NCBI GenBank assembly: GCA_030323885.1
Contig: CM059198.1
Span: 7,152,086 to 7,216,085, forward strand
Direction of reading: 5' to 3'
DNA length: 64,000 nt
Origin: Branchipolynoe longqiensis
Lineage: Eukaryota; Annelida; Polychaeta; Phyllodocida; Polynoidae
In this document: one piece after another, positions 32,066 through 43,104 of the stretch
Layout: each line of letters opens with the position of its first letter
Position numbering within the stretch: position 1 is the first letter of the stretch
The notes under the pieces: model-generated
Seen by the model: the letters and a program-made list of their open reading frames with translations, nothing else
Told to the model about the DNA's origin: nothing
Databases searched by the model: none
Made by a program: the position numbers and the translations under genes

Positions 32066-32285
32066 ATTGTGTTTATTCTTTTTAAAAAGTGACCCCAATG
32101 ATTAATTTGTAAGCTTGTTGATATGTAGAAATCAAATAATAATATTAAAGGTAAATATATTGCCCTTTGTGTTTATAATGAAGTTGTCTGCAATGGATGA
32201 GGGTGTTACTTCAACATTGAATGCCTATTAATTAATATGCTTCAGTTAATGCTATTTCAGTTAACCTTGTTTCAGTTGAACTTAA

Positions 32286-32628
32286 AATTGCATACTCCAA
32301 TATGGTTTTGAATTTCTAATTTTCTTTTCTGCGATAAAAGTATTAAATTGGTTGTTAGCACCTACCTTACTTTAGTTTGAAGTAACTTTTATTTTAAATG
32401 GATATTGAGATATTTGAAGTACTAACATGGAAAATTAGTTTCGGCAAGCACGCAAAACCTCTGATACCATAGGCTTTAGCAGTAACAGGTTCTACTAAAT
32501 TGCCTCAATATTCCCTTCTAGGTGGCAGCAAATGCTTAATAAGTGTATCAGTATCTAAGTTAGATATGGTGACTCAATTCTAGAAAATTTGGTTTTGAAA
32601 AGTTGATGCTTCATTGGACTATGCAGCT
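32286..32628 (+). mobile_element. TTAA MITE copy
   Basis: TTAA at 32282-32285 and 32629-32632, TIRs AATTGCATACTCCAAT and ATTGGACTATGCAGCT. The family body is complete. Confidence 0.88.
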
Positions 32629-32689
32629 TTAACGTCATGGTCTTCATGAAGTTAGCAACAAATAGCATTAACTGAGGAGTTGGTGGTGT

Positions 32690-32900
32690 ATTGCCACACT
32701 GAGATACCATTTTGCCAATGATATGGCATTGCGATATCCCACTCAGTTAACATATTCTGATACAGTGCTATCCCTTCTCCTAATGCTTGGTATGAGGCTA
32801 GGTACGGACTGGCATCGATGTCATAAATCATTGGTTTGACTCGGCCAGGGATAGTACCCATGACCTTCACCATCACCGTATCGCCAGCTCACTCTGCCTG
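32690..32900 (-). mobile_element. SINE A, divergent fragment
   Basis: GATATCCCACTCAGTTAAC, GGTTTGACTCGGCCAGGG and a rearranged middle identify the family. The head is degraded. Confidence 0.6.
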
Positions 32901-32988
32901 GTTTGTCTCTGCAGGTGGTAGAACACTTGCTAACTGATCTGAAAGACAGCAGTCCAACACTTCCCATTCCTCACCCCACCTCCTCACC

Positions 32989-32989
<1 letters not shown>

Positions 32990-33019
<30 letters not shown>

Positions 33020-33020
33020 A
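32990..33020. repeat. Poly-C run
   Basis: About 28 uninterrupted C between CACC and ACCTCACACC. Confidence 0.9.
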
Positions 33021-33164
33021 CCTCACACCCCCTCCTCACCGCGCCTCCAGCCGTTCATGGCCCATGATCAAGGACCAGGTGATAAGTAAGCAATTTGTCA
33101 AATTCATCCATGTATGTTCCACAATTTATTCTGTCAACAGGTACAAAGTAAAAGTAAAGTTTGT

Positions 33165-33535
33165 TTTATTTAATAACGCCTCTAGAGCACATTGAGTTTC
33201 ATATCATCGGCTATTGTACATCAAACATATGGTCATTCTGACATATTTCTCTAGAGGAAACCTGCTGCCGCCACATAGGCTACTCTTTCCGATAAGCAGC
33301 AAGGGGTCTTTTATATTCGCTTTCCGACAGACAGGACAGCACATACCACAGCCTTTGATGAATCAGTTGTGGACCACTGGTTGGAATGGAAAATAGCTCA
33401 AACTGCAAATGGGTCCACTGATATGACCTTTGATGTTGCTAGGACGTAAAACAACAAATGGGTCCACTGAGCAGGATTGGTAGGATGACACACACATTCA
33501 CAGGTGGACACGCTACCGCCTAAGCTACATCCCAC
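33165..33535 (-). mobile_element. SINE D with a 33-bp SINE A insertion
   Basis: Reverse of the SINE D consensus: tail GTTTTATTTAATAACG, body CGGCTATTGTACATCAAACATATGG, GAAACCTGCTGCCGCC, and the tRNA-like GCGGTAGCGTGTCC head at the right end. The inserted tail piece is at 33422-33454. Confidence 0.85.
33422..33454 (+). mobile_element. Minimal SINE A insertion (33 bp) with 16-bp target duplication
   Basis: Only the last bases of SINE A (ATGTTGC-type ...CTAGGACGTAAAACAA) lie between two exact copies of CAAATGGGTCCACTGA (33406-33421, 33455-33470). Confidence 0.85.
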
Positions 33536-33602
33536 TCCGGCTGTCACCATGTACATGTATGATATCACTGAATCTCAACTGAAAGAAAAAATATTGGGTC
33601 AA

Positions 33603-33752
33603 TGTTGTTGTTTGTACATTCGTTGATTAAGCAGGGGAAATTTCAATCGCCAGTGATGGGTCTTCCTCATTCCGCTGCCCCTTGCCCTATCCTATCAGGC
33701 TAGGTTCCGAAAAGTATAATTTGTAAGTCATTGGTTTGATTTGACCAGTTGT
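33603..33752 (-). mobile_element. SINE B fragment
   Basis: TTAAGCAGGGGAAATTTCAATCG through CCCTTGCCCTATCC to GGTTTGATTTGACC. The head is lost and the middle shortened. Confidence 0.75.
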
Positions 33753-34344
33753 AAAATATTCCGACTTTTTAGGTATGGTTAAAAAAACACTAATAGTTTA
33801 AATCAATTCTAAAATATCTCTTTTCACAAAACTCGTGTGTGAATCATTAAGAAAACTGTTTTAATCATATTCAAATCATCCAGTTATTTCTATAAAGTCA
33901 TTATAATAATATTCCAGTTATATAAGTACCACTATAACACCTCTCTAATAATACCTAATTCATTCTATCATGTTGGTAAATACATATGCATAATATTCAA
34001 ACCAAGTTGTGAAACCATGGTAGATTATGTATATTAAGTGATAATAATATCATATTGTTCTAACATTCTACATCAAATATAACCACTGGAGATAAGAACT
34101 CTGGAAAATTATTACTGTATTGGTATATTTACATGTATTACCGAATTGAAGTCTATATATATTGTATAAAGGGAGGTAAATGCTGAAACTAAGGCCAGCA
34201 TATACAGTTGCTGCATACTGTGGTTTCTTCACCAGTGTTCGAAGCCAGGCCTTTGAATCCCATGACTTACCAAACCAGGAGGTGGGCGCTGGGGATCATT
34301 TGCCTGAGTTCAAATCCCGCTAGTCCTTACTGATCACCTTTAGG
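33753..34344. other. AT-rich, nothing recognised
   Basis: No repeat family or exon signature recognised. Confidence 0.3.
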
Positions 34345-34690
34345 ATGGTTGGTGGTTAGAGTTTTACATCCTGCAAAATCTAAGGTCTTATCAGGACGGG
34401 ACTGACTTGTGACAGTGCACACTCATGGCAACTTTATAGTGTTGCCCCACTGGGAGACTAGGCTACCAACACCATGACCTGATATCCCACTCAGTCTCAT
34501 TTTCCTGACACTTAGCCAACTGGTCCTTGCACTATCCTAATAATGCCAAGCGCCTGGCTAGGAAGCGACAAGTATACATGGAAAAGTAATTGTTTTGACT
34601 CGACCAAGGTTCAAACCCGTGGGTTCGAGTTCGAATCCCATTATCTACCAAAGCGGGAAACAGAAACACAACTCATTTGGGCATCCTATC
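34345..34690 (-). mobile_element. SINE A
   Basis: GGTGGTTAGAGTTTTACATCC through the complete body to GGGTTCGAGTTCGAATCCC and ATTTGGGCATCC. The frame at 34543-34878 is SINE-derived. Confidence 0.82.
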
Positions 34691-35335
34691 TGGTATCACC
34701 TTTAGGAAGTTGGCAAACTTATAAGTCTTACCCGCCCCCCCCCCACCTCAAACTCACCCCCTCCCTCCACTCGGCCATCTGCCCATTCCTTCAGTTGGGG
34801 CGTAATCGATTAATCAACTTGGGTCACCCGAGCCACTTCTTGGTGCATGCACACATCCTACAGACTCAGGTTGAATAAATGAATACGCTCGGGGTGAAAA
34901 AAATGGTGACTAAATCTAAAACTTAATATTTTTGTTCAATAACCGATATAAGTCCAGCAAAATAGGATTCAAATTATTTTATGATTGTAGAAGCTGACAA
35001 TCTGGGTTATTAAAAAATAAGCATTAAAACAACATGTAGGACCTGTACTGGTAGCTGTTATACTACAGGTACCAGCACAGGTGTGACGTCATCGCTAATG
35101 GCAAACCCCAGCCAAGAGGTGAGTTACGGGGGTCGGGTCGTTTTGCACACGGCACATGTATTTCCCAACTCCACTCGCTGTGTTCGATTTGAAATTCTGA
35201 TAACTCGGGTGACCCAAGTCGCCCGCGTTGTATTAATCGATTACGGCCAATATGGGTGGTTTATAACCTAACAGGATTGCAGCATTAGAAAACGGCACCG
35301 ATAAAGCGGTCCATTTTTGTTTGAAGAGTAAACTT
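34691..35335. other. Intergenic stretch, nothing recognised
   Basis: C-rich 34733-34760. CGATTAATCAACTTGGGTCACC at 34807 is mirrored by GGTGACCCAAGTCGCC...AATCGATT near 35208-35243, giving an imperfect inverted pair 400 bp apart. Confidence 0.4.
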
Positions 35336-35360
35336 CTGGGGGGGGGGGGGGGGGGGGGGG
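35336..35360. repeat. Poly-G run
   Basis: About 23 consecutive G. Flanking Gly/Pro-rich frames depend on its uncertain length. Confidence 0.9.
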
Positions 35361-36639
35361 TGGGATGCGCGGTTGTAGAAGCAGGGAGTTCTTTACAACA
35401 AGTCGTTGAAGCGGCACTGGCTCTCTCCAGGGTGATTTTAGCAGTGCACTCATGTCCAGTCACTGATGGGTTAGGAGGAAGGGGGGGGGGAAGGTGGGAT
35501 CTCCAGCAAGAAGGTGGAAAGTGAAACAGGAAAAAGGCCCATTCCTTCTCTCCCATACTGGCCCCCCCTTACTCCCCTCCCACCTCCTTCCTCCCCCCTC
35601 CCCCAGCACACTCCTCCCGGCTCCCCCCCCCCCCTCACCCACACGCCCCAGCCGCCCACAGAGGTGATCGGGTCGGTGTGAGCTGGCCCGAAGTGTGAGC
35701 GAGTCTCTCAGGGCTGTGACGTCAGCGTTCAGGTCTCAGGTTCATGAATTAGGCATGTAGAGAGCCAGCAAGATACTATGTGTGTACTGTGTAGAGAACG
35801 TGGGCGATAGCCTAAAACTGGGACCCGCAGCATAGGCATGGTGGTTCTCTGTGAGTTCTAAAATAAAGTGAATATAATTGGTCATGTTGCTTTGGCAACG
35901 TGGGTAATTTGGGACCGAGATGGGACAGATAGTGCTTCCCCATTTTGAGCCCGACCATAATGCCACTATGCTATTCCTCCCTTTTATTCATAGGCAGCCA
36001 GAACTGCACTAACTCCAGGTGCCGACATGAGAGCATGCGCCGTCCGCCGCCACCTGTTCCCGATGACTGATATCTGACGTTGCTTCCGCCACTGCCGTCA
36101 CACCAACGGCACTTCCCTCCAGACGCCGGACCGACACCACCACCCACCTTTTCTCACCGCCCACCTGACCCTACTTATAAACAGTTGAACCTTATACCTG
36201 AAACCTTATACCTAACAATTGAACTTGACCTGATGCTCTTTGAACTTAGACAAATACAATTCCCATACTATGTAGTTCTGTCTCGTGTCCTGAATTATAT
36301 AATTTGATATGCTCAGAACACAAAACAATGAGTTGCAAAAAAGCTTATTTATTAAAAAATAAATCATAACCCAGAAGCAAGTTGATACATTCGTGATCAG
36401 ATCATGTACTCGGGTAGGTTGTTGTCATCGTGATCAGCTGCTCATCGCCTTCAAGTCATTAATGTATCAGGTACAAGACAAGCAATGAGGTGAACAGTAT
36501 AACACAGTGAAATAATGCATCAATAAGAGCATGTAAGTCAAAAAGGGATAACAAATCAGGACAAAGATGTCATAGGAATCAGGAAATCGTATTCAGTCAT
36601 AAAAAATGTCAATGTTTGCTTCGTATTCTTTCATAGTGT
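35361..36639. other. Intergenic stretch with G/C-run blocks
   Basis: A C/T-rich block at 35560-35650. No exon signature recognised. The frame at 36080-36307 is GC-rich then AT-rich and carries no domain. Confidence 0.3.
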
Positions 36640-36800
36640 AGTGATCTGCACTGACCTCTCAGGCAAATAAGCACGTAGACAGGTAGGCATGGGTAGTGTG
36701 TTGATATAGGTGGTGTAATGGCTAGCACACTGGCCCGGAAAGCAGAGAGATGTGGGTTCGAGTCCCGCTCTAGGCGCAATATTTCCCATTTTCATCACCC
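36640..36800 (+). mobile_element. SINE C, copy 1
   Basis: GGTGGTGTAATGGCTAGCAC (A box) and GTGGGTTCGAGTCCCGC (B box) with CTAGGC after it, then AATATTTCCCATTTTCATCACC. The upstream CTGACCTCTCAGGC and AGACAGGTAGG phrases are shared with the copy at 39515. Confidence 0.75.
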
Positions 36801-37009
36801 CCATGACAATATCAACAATTAATCAGCACTCCCCTTCTAGAAGAGGGACAGCGAGAAGCAAAGTGACACAACTGAGGGAAAAGGTCACGAGGGAGGGCGG
36901 AATTGGGTCAAATTTGCCTCGCAAGCAAATTACTACATGTTACCTCGTAAACATTCCCAATTGTTGTATTTGTTTGACCGTTATTACCATTATATTCCAA
37001 TAACCAACT

Positions 37010-37215
37010 GAGATGGCCGAATGAGTTGAGTGTCCGCCTCCCGTTTTGGTAGGTTGTGGGGTTCAAACCCTGGCCAAGTCAAACTGATGACTTAAAAATT
37101 GATACTTGTCATTACATAGCCTGCTGTTGATCAATAATTACTAGGATAGGGAAAGGAACAGTAGAATGAGGAAGGCCAATTGTTTGCGATTTAAATTTCC
37201 CCTACTTAGTCAATT
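37010..37215 (+). mobile_element. SINE B, target of the second tyrosine-recombinase element
   Basis: Head GATGGCCGAATGAGTTGAG, B box GGGGTTCAAACCCTGG, body, and the end AAATTTCCCCTACTTAGTCAA. The retroelement starts at 37216 in its last bases. Confidence 0.8.
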
Positions 37216-37218
37216 GGT

Positions 37219-37237
37219 CGTAATGCGAAGCATTACG
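37219..37237. promoter_or_regulatory. 5' terminal palindrome of the second element
   Basis: CGTAATGC-GAA-GCATTACG, an intact 8-bp inverted repeat with a 3-base centre. Same site as 3145-3163 read on the other strand. Confidence 0.6.
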
Positions 37238-37452
37238 CTTGATGCGAGGAGAGGAAGAGACCCTCCCCCGCCGCTGTGGCGCTGCTTCCTCACCTCGGCC
37301 GACCCCCGGCTTGCCACCCCCCTCCCCCCTCCCTCGCCACCTTCTTTGTTCCAGCGCTCGCGCCTCACCCGACGCCCGCTGCTCGCCACCTCTCGCCCTC
37401 CCCCGGGCCGCCCGCTATCACACCTCACCTCCTGCCCCGCCCCCCTTTCCTC

Positions 37453-37462
37453 CCTTATAAGG
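37453..37462 (+). promoter_or_regulatory. TATA-like box of the second element
   Basis: CCTTATAAGG, 111 bp before the gag ATG, conserved with 7991-8000 and 2925-2934. Confidence 0.5.
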
Positions 37463-37572
37463 CCGCCCGTCGGCCTCCCTCAGGCATTCACCCTCCAGCC
37501 GTCTTCCACCTCTCTCCAGTTTTCCTGCTTTGGCTCTACACCTCGGATCGCTGCCGCACCCCAGCTCCAGCT

Positions 37573-39276
37573 ATGCCTCAAGGGAAAGGACGTGGACGGA
37601 AGGGCTCCCGGGCCGCCCCCCGCACCCCGGGGCCCTCTCCAACCCCCGGGAGGGACGATTCGCCGGCCTCCGCCACGGCATCTCCCGCGGCGCCCTCGGG
37701 CCCCGCCTCGGGCTCCGAGATGTCGGTAGTGCTGGAGGCTCTGCAGCGCATGCAGCTGGAGCATCGCCAGGCCACAGCCGACATCCACGCCCGGATCGAC
37801 TCCCTGGGCACCGGGAAGGCCCCAACACCTCGGGCGCCTCCGACCACCGCGGCCCGGCCCGGGCCGCCGCCTCAGGCAACCCCCCCCGGGGCCGCGCACC
37901 CGGAGTACGAGAGGTACCGCCACCTCTCCACCCAAGCACCGCCCATCACCTCGCCGGCCTACCAGGAGGAGCGGACCAGCTACAGCCCCGCCTCCGCGGC
38001 CGACGCCGTCAGGGACATCCTGGCATCCGCCGAGGCGCGGCACTGCACCAGACGCCAAGGGATCCCGGCCAACTACATCTTCCCCTCCGACCTGGTGAAG
38101 CGAGGGCCCGAGAGGAAGCCGGTGAAGAGGGGGGAGGCGACGAAGGACGAGTACACCCTCGCCCTCCTCACCCTGATCGACCATCCCGACTTCCCCGCCC
38201 ACTCCGCCCAGGGACTCCACCATCACCACCTCGCAGTCTGCCGGGACAACCTTATATACCCCTGGGCGACCGTCCGCCGGTACTCCGAGACGGTGTTTAC
38301 CTCCATCGCGGACGGAACCCTCCCCCAGGGGTGGCATGACCTGGTAGCGCTGAACCTCCTCAGACTCGACTGCCTCGCCATGCCCGACGACCACGCCAAC
38401 GACGCCCCCGCCCGCCCACTCGACCCCCTCCACCGAGGCGCGCACTTCCCCCGAGTCCAGGCCGACGCACGCACCACCTATGATAGGGAGATGCACGGGG
38501 TACCCTGCCCGGCCTGGAACCGCACCCCCGCCTTGTGCGATCGGGCCCACGTCGGGGAGGCCCACGGTGAGGCGGGGGACAGACGCCGTCACGTCTGTGC
38601 GTACTGCGCCAACGTGAGGCGCGTCTTCACCATGCACAGCGAGGCCGACTGCATCACGAAGCAAACCCGTGAGCGCCAGACCCCCCCCCGCCACCTCGGC
38701 GGATTTTTGATCCGCCGGCCTCCCCCCGGCCGGCCCGGGGGGACCCCTCCGGCACCTCACCCTCACCACTGCCGACAGCCCCGCAAGCCCCGCCGACAAC
38801 CTCCCAGCGACCACCGATCGCAGCGCCGCCCAGTCCCAGCCGAGGATCATCGCCTCGGGCATCACACCTCGGATCACATCCCAGCCCAGCCTCAGGAGGA
38901 ACCCTCTGCCGCCGATCCTCACGACACCGCCTTCACCAACAGCGCCACCCAGACCCCGACCACCACCCCATCCAGCCCCGAGGACTTCGCTGCCCCCCTG
39001 TGCGACCCTAGTCGGACCTCCTCACCGGATCCCGCCAACCCCCCTCCCCTTCCAATCCTCTCATTCCATTCCACTCCCTCCTCTCTCTTCAACTCCCCTC
39101 TTCCTTCCACTTTCCCCCTCTCCCTACCAGCTCCCTTCCCCTTCCATTCCTCTCATTCCATTTCACTCCCCCTGTCCGTTCCTCCCCCCCCCCCTCATCT
39201 CTCCTCCCCTCTCCTCCACTATTGCACTTGCTATGTTTGGCTGAGGAAGGTATGTTTTCAGCCATACTATTTGTAA
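37573..39276 (+). CDS. Gag-like protein of the tyrosine-recombinase element
   Basis: 567 codons, open throughout. The start MPQGKGRGRK is chosen because the damaged copy aligns from the same Met, although the frame is open further upstream through the leader. Seen: a basic/Pro-rich N-terminus, a likely coiled coil at residues 49-78 (VLEALQRMQLEHRQATADIH), a conserved middle (YIFPSDLVKRGPERKPVKRG, then EYTLALLTLIDHP), and a finger CAYCANVRRVFTMHSEADC with Cys342, Cys345, His355 and Cys360. A proline/serine-rich tail follows. Known of the family: ORF1 of such elements is gag-like and binds RNA. The last ~70 residues (LPILSFHS onwards) look like low-complexity flank, so the natural C-terminus may lie earlier. 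The 480-codon frame on the other strand is a shadow. Intactness despite loss of pol could be chance or selection. Confidence 0.75.
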   Translation: MPQGKGRGRKGSRAAPRTPGPSPTPGRDDSPASATASPAAPSGPASGSEMSVVLEALQRMQLEHRQATADIHARIDSLGTGKAPTPRAPPTTAARPGPPPQATPPGAAHPEYERYRHLSTQAPPITSPAYQEERTSYSPASAADAVRDILASAEARHCTRRQGIPANYIFPSDLVKRGPERKPVKRGEATKDEYTLALLTLIDHPDFPAHSAQGLHHHHLAVCRDNLIYPWATVRRYSETVFTSIADGTLPQGWHDLVALNLLRLDCLAMPDDHANDAPARPLDPLHRGAHFPRVQADARTTYDREMHGVPCPAWNRTPALCDRAHVGEAHGEAGDRRRHVCAYCANVRRVFTMHSEADCITKQTRERQTPPRHLGGFLIRRPPPGRPGGTPPAPHPHHCRQPRKPRRQPPSDHRSQRRPVPAEDHRLGHHTSDHIPAQPQEEPSAADPHDTAFTNSATQTPTTTPSSPEDFAAPLCDPSRTSSPDPANPPPLPILSFHSTPSSLFNSPLPSTFPLSLPAPFPFHSSHSISLPLSVPPPPPHLSSPLLHYCTCYVWLRKVCFQPYYL

Positions 39277-39514
39277 TGCTGAACCAGAGCAGTTTCACAT
39301 AAACTGAGCAATATATCACAATCCACTTTAGAAGCCATGGGATGCTGCCTCATCCTTTTCTGATAGGAACCATATTATGCCTATATATATATGATTACCT
39401 TTTAAATGTAACCACGTGACTCCCTACCTCCAACATAATGCACTACAGCTTCCACATTACTTTTAAAAGCCACCTGCTTTGATGGTTTCCAAGCAGGACA
39501 CCGCCTAGATAGTG
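39277..39514. other. AT-rich flank, nothing recognised
   Basis: No repeat family recognised between the gag-only element and SINE C. Confidence 0.3.
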
Positions 39515-39830
39515 TAGTAGTCTCCACTGACCTCTCAGGCTAGGAGCCGCATAGACAGGTAGGTGTGGGTATTGTGGAGGGGTTCCGCCACTGCCAGACA
39601 CCAGGCACTGGTCACGGCAACCAATGTCATGTTAGGGTGCGTATTGTTATAAGTCTTCTAGGACTTATACCATGCAAGTACTCGAGTACTTGCATGTTAA
39701 CAGTGGCATTACCTAGCCTAGGTGGCATAATGGTTAGCACACTGGGCAGGAATGCAAAGAGATGTGGGTTCGAGTCCCACACTAGGCACAATATTTCTCA
39801 TTTTCATCACCCCCTATGACAATGGCCTGC
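39515..39830 (+). mobile_element. SINE C, copy 2, with tRNA-like unit
   Basis: At 39714-39788 GCCTAG pairs with CTAGGC as an acceptor-like stem and GTGGG-TTCGAGT-CCCAC is a perfect T arm. TGGCATAATGGTTAGC is the A box. No proper anticodon stem was found, so a SINE or tRNA pseudogene is favoured over a working tRNA. The AATATTTCTCATTTTCATCACC tail is shared with 36780. Confidence 0.75.
39671..39696. repeat. Perfect 26-bp palindrome
   Basis: The half-site CATGCAAGTACTC is followed immediately by its reverse complement. A second hairpin (TATAAGTC/GACTTATA) lies just upstream at 39648-39669. Confidence 0.92.
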
Positions 39831-40261
39831 CACCCACACTCGACTTGCTCTGCTAAGCCTCTGGACTCGCTAACCTACGCTACTCAAACCTCAGCATTTA
39901 TAACCGGCACCCTTTGGCCACTACAGTTCACTCTTCCTCGGGTGATCAGCTTCACCACTACAATTTTACCCACCCACCCACAGAGCCGATTCATTGAACT
40001 TAAAAACTCAAGTCAAGGAACATTAAGACTCTAAAATACAAGAAAAACTAAATGTGACACTGATTAATTCACCATTGATCCATTGCCACTTGAGTACTTG
40101 TTAACTATGTATTTGACGTGATGTTTCATATTGATACCATCATTGATTGCTTCTCATTGTTATCTTGATGTTAGTTGCTGCATGACCTTCTCCTGGTTAC
40201 AGCTGTGTGATGTGAACACAGTAATACAGAAAACATATTGTATCATACGCTGTGCAGCAAA
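39831..40261. other. Intergenic stretch, nothing recognised
   Basis: No exon signature or named family recognised. Confidence 0.3.
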
Positions 40262-40265
40262 TTAA

Positions 40266-40612
40266 AGTTGCATAGTCCGATGGTTTTGAGTTTCTGAAAT
40301 TTTCTGAGGTAAATACATTAGGTTGATCATTATTATGTACCTTACTTCAACTTGAAGTAACTTTTATTTTAAGTGTCTAACTTTTGAGATATTTGAAGTG
40401 GAAACATGCTAAATTAATTTTGGCAAACTTGTCAAAACTCTGACCCCATAGGCTTCTGCAGTAACAGGTTCTATTCAATTGACTCAGTATTCCCTTCTGT
40501 ATAGGGACAAATGTTTAATAAGTGCACCAGTATCTAAGTTAGATATGTAGAATCAAATTTAGATAATTGTTTTGGTTTTGAAAATTTGATATTTTCATCG
40601 GACTATGCAGTA
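40266..40612 (+). mobile_element. TTAA MITE copy, near consensus
   Basis: TTAA at 40262-40265 and 40613-40616. TIRs AGTTGCATAGTCCGATG and CATCGGACTATGCAG. Confidence 0.9.
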
Positions 40613-40667
40613 TTAAATAAAGTCAGGCCTATCCCACTCCTACTTCCACGTTCTCTGTACCCATTAC

Positions 40668-41360
40668 GAATGATGAAATAATGAAGAAGATGTTTAAACA
40701 AATTCATTATAACTCTGTGGCAATGTGATTACTTAGATGAAAAACATACTAGTTATTAAGGATATACAAAGGTTCATGAGAAAAGGCAAACTAAATATTA
40801 GAAATATACTAGATATCATGTTATACCAGCTAATAACATTGCTTGCAAAATAAGACAAATATCAAGTATAAGCCACGTGATGCAAATATTTATGAAATAG
40901 TGAACAAAAGATTATGTTAAATACAATTTACTTTAGTAGTAACTCTAGGGCTATGTAATGTCTTAGACAATAACAATATTAAATATTAAGGATATGCAAA
41001 TACTCATGAGATAATATAGGACACTAGATATTAATAATATACTAGAGATCAAGCTATACCAGATAGCAATATTGTTTGCGAAATAGTATGAATAACAAGC
41101 ATATGCTAGGTGATGCACATATTTATGAAATAATGAAGAAGATTGTTTTTTGACAATTTTACTTTCGTAATAACTCTGTGGCTATCACATATAATAACAA
41201 ATGCTAGATATTGACACTATTGAGGATATGGCAATATTAAGGATATATACACAAAGGTTCATGATATAATCAAATATACCAGATGTTAAAGATATGCTCA
41301 GAAGAAAATAATGTATTCAATAATATTCATTCATAATATCTCTGTGGTTATGTAATCACT
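40668..41360. repeat. Degenerate ~220-bp tandem satellite
   Basis: About three and a half units. ATGAAATAATGAAGAAGAT...TAACTCTGTGGC recurs near 40672, 40892, 41125 and partly 41309. Confidence 0.65.
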
Positions 41361-41635
41361 TATAATCTCGATACTGTGCTATTGGGGCGCCCTCTAGAAA
41401 AATATGTGGAACTAAATGGTGCCAATGATCTATTTATAGATGGCGCTGTCAATGGGTTAAGGGGCATATTTCCAAGGTTGCAGCTAGTTGCCTGACTGCC
41501 GTAGCCTCACCTGACCTATAACATAATTCTCAGCACTAGGTGGACAACCTGTCAACATCTGGAGTAGCAAGGAATTATGTGCCATGGTCTATGGATTGAC
41601 GTGGGAGTAAGAATTCCCAACTACTTCAGGGACTG

Positions 41636-41957
41636 GACGTGGTGGCCGAATCAGTATTGCGCAGGCCTCCCGTGCGGGAGATTGGGAGTTCGATTCCCAG
41701 CCGAGTCAAACCAATGACATACAAAATTAATATTTATCGGTTCCTAGCTTGGCGCTCGGCATTAATAGGATAGGGCCAGGACTGGTTAGCTCAGTGTCAG
41801 GATAATATGTCTGAGTGGGATATCGGGTCATGGTGCTGGCAACCTGATTTCCCAGTGGGACAGCACTATAAAGTCACCATGAATGCACTGTCACAAATTG
41901 CTACCGTCCTGATATGACCTTAGATGTTGTCAGGATGTAAAATTCCAACAACCAACC
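41636..41957 (+). mobile_element. SINE A, reference-quality copy
   Basis: GTGGTGGCCGAATCAGTA (A box), GGGAGTTCGATTCCCAG (B box), full body and a CCAACAACCAACCAAC tail. Best copy for defining the family. Confidence 0.9.
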
Positions 41958-43102
41958 AACTATTCCAAAAGAATATTGGTCTAAGAAATCCTGTTCCCAT
42001 CAGTTAATTTGTTTCTTATATTTACGCACTTAAGAGCAATGATTGGGTGAATGAATTAATGCTGCGGATTGTTATGTAGCAACATTTCAGAGTGAGACAA
42101 TTTTGTTGTTTTGCTTTATTGCTTTGATAATTCCTTGCTAGACCTTTGATAAGAGGCTATTACTAACAACCAAAATTGCAGAAGGCTGACCTGATCAGAC
42201 ACAGGTAAACACTCCTGGGCAAAGGAACAGATCAAGACAGCACCACAGCTGTCCAGCATTGAAAACAAGCAACCTGACAGGAGCTTATAGGTTATGGGCA
42301 GAGTAAATACCTCGTCAGTAAAAAGAAAAAGAAAAAAAAGCAGAATTCTAATCACGCATCGTCGTGAAGGACTCCCCCCCCCTCCCCCTTAGGGGCCGTC
42401 CAAAGTTGTGAACATTTTCAATGTAGTACAGGTTATTCTCCAAATCTGAAATCTGGGCACCACATATTTGGTCTCGACGTTACGATGCTGATAAATAAGT
42501 CTTTGTTTTATTGATAGCAAGTCAAATAAGTATTGCAGCCTCTGTATATTAGGTATGTTAGCAGTTCTACATGTATTGAATCTATCCCACAAAATATATC
42601 AACATTATAATTGTATGATTTTGCACTAGAGTGAAAATGTGAACATTTACACATTTACACTATGCATGTAGCCAAACATTTTTCAACTTATTTTTCAACT
42701 GTTGTCTTGTAAGTCATAACCTTGTCTGCTTGACAGTAATCAAGAACATCTTGTTTGACTATGTTGTATATGTTAAAATGAGATTCTGGGTGTGTCTTTG
42801 ATTTTCACATTACACAAGTGATATTAATATATTGCTCAAATTGTATAAGATCTAATTCAAAAAGTGAAATTCATTTTTTTCAACTCTGACATATGCACAA
42901 CATGCTTACCTTCATAGGACATTGGATTAGGCAATTATTTGGAAGGATTTTTTGCTATTATTTGGAAGGTTTTCACTTTTGGTTTCCATGTCACACTTTG
43001 GTGCCCAGTTTTCGAGAATGACCCAATACAGGGAATACTACTTTTTCAGACCCCCCTCCTCTTCGCCCAAAAGTAGTACATAATAACATTTTACTAAAGA
43101 CC
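41958..43102. other. AT-rich stretch, nothing recognised
   Basis: No exon or family recognised. The 42940-43030 phrases (ATTATTTGGAAGGTTTTCAC, TTGGTTTCCATG) are reverse matches of intronic 22420-22460 and 22790-22810, so one more dispersed repeat is present. Confidence 0.35.
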
Positions 43103-43104
43103 CC

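Larger units (their letters stand above)
37216..39276 (+). mobile_element. Second tyrosine-recombinase element, gag-only copy
   Basis: Begins GGTCGTAATGCGAAGCATTACG, the same 5' palindrome as the 2585-8232 element, followed by an A-type terminal repeat with the CCTTATAAGG box (37453-37462) and a gag-like gene. No RT, RNase H, recombinase, B repeat or second A repeat follows. The exact 3' boundary is not visible; I end it at the gag stop. Probably a copy with pol and 3' end deleted. Confidence 0.8.

Noticed and set aside
36721..36790. Possible tRNA gene
   Set aside because: A and B boxes are present but the sequence belongs to a dispersed SINE and lacks a valid anticodon arm.
37480..38922. 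480-codon minus-strand frame opposite gag
   Set aside because: Antisense of the gag-like gene in GC-rich DNA; no domain.
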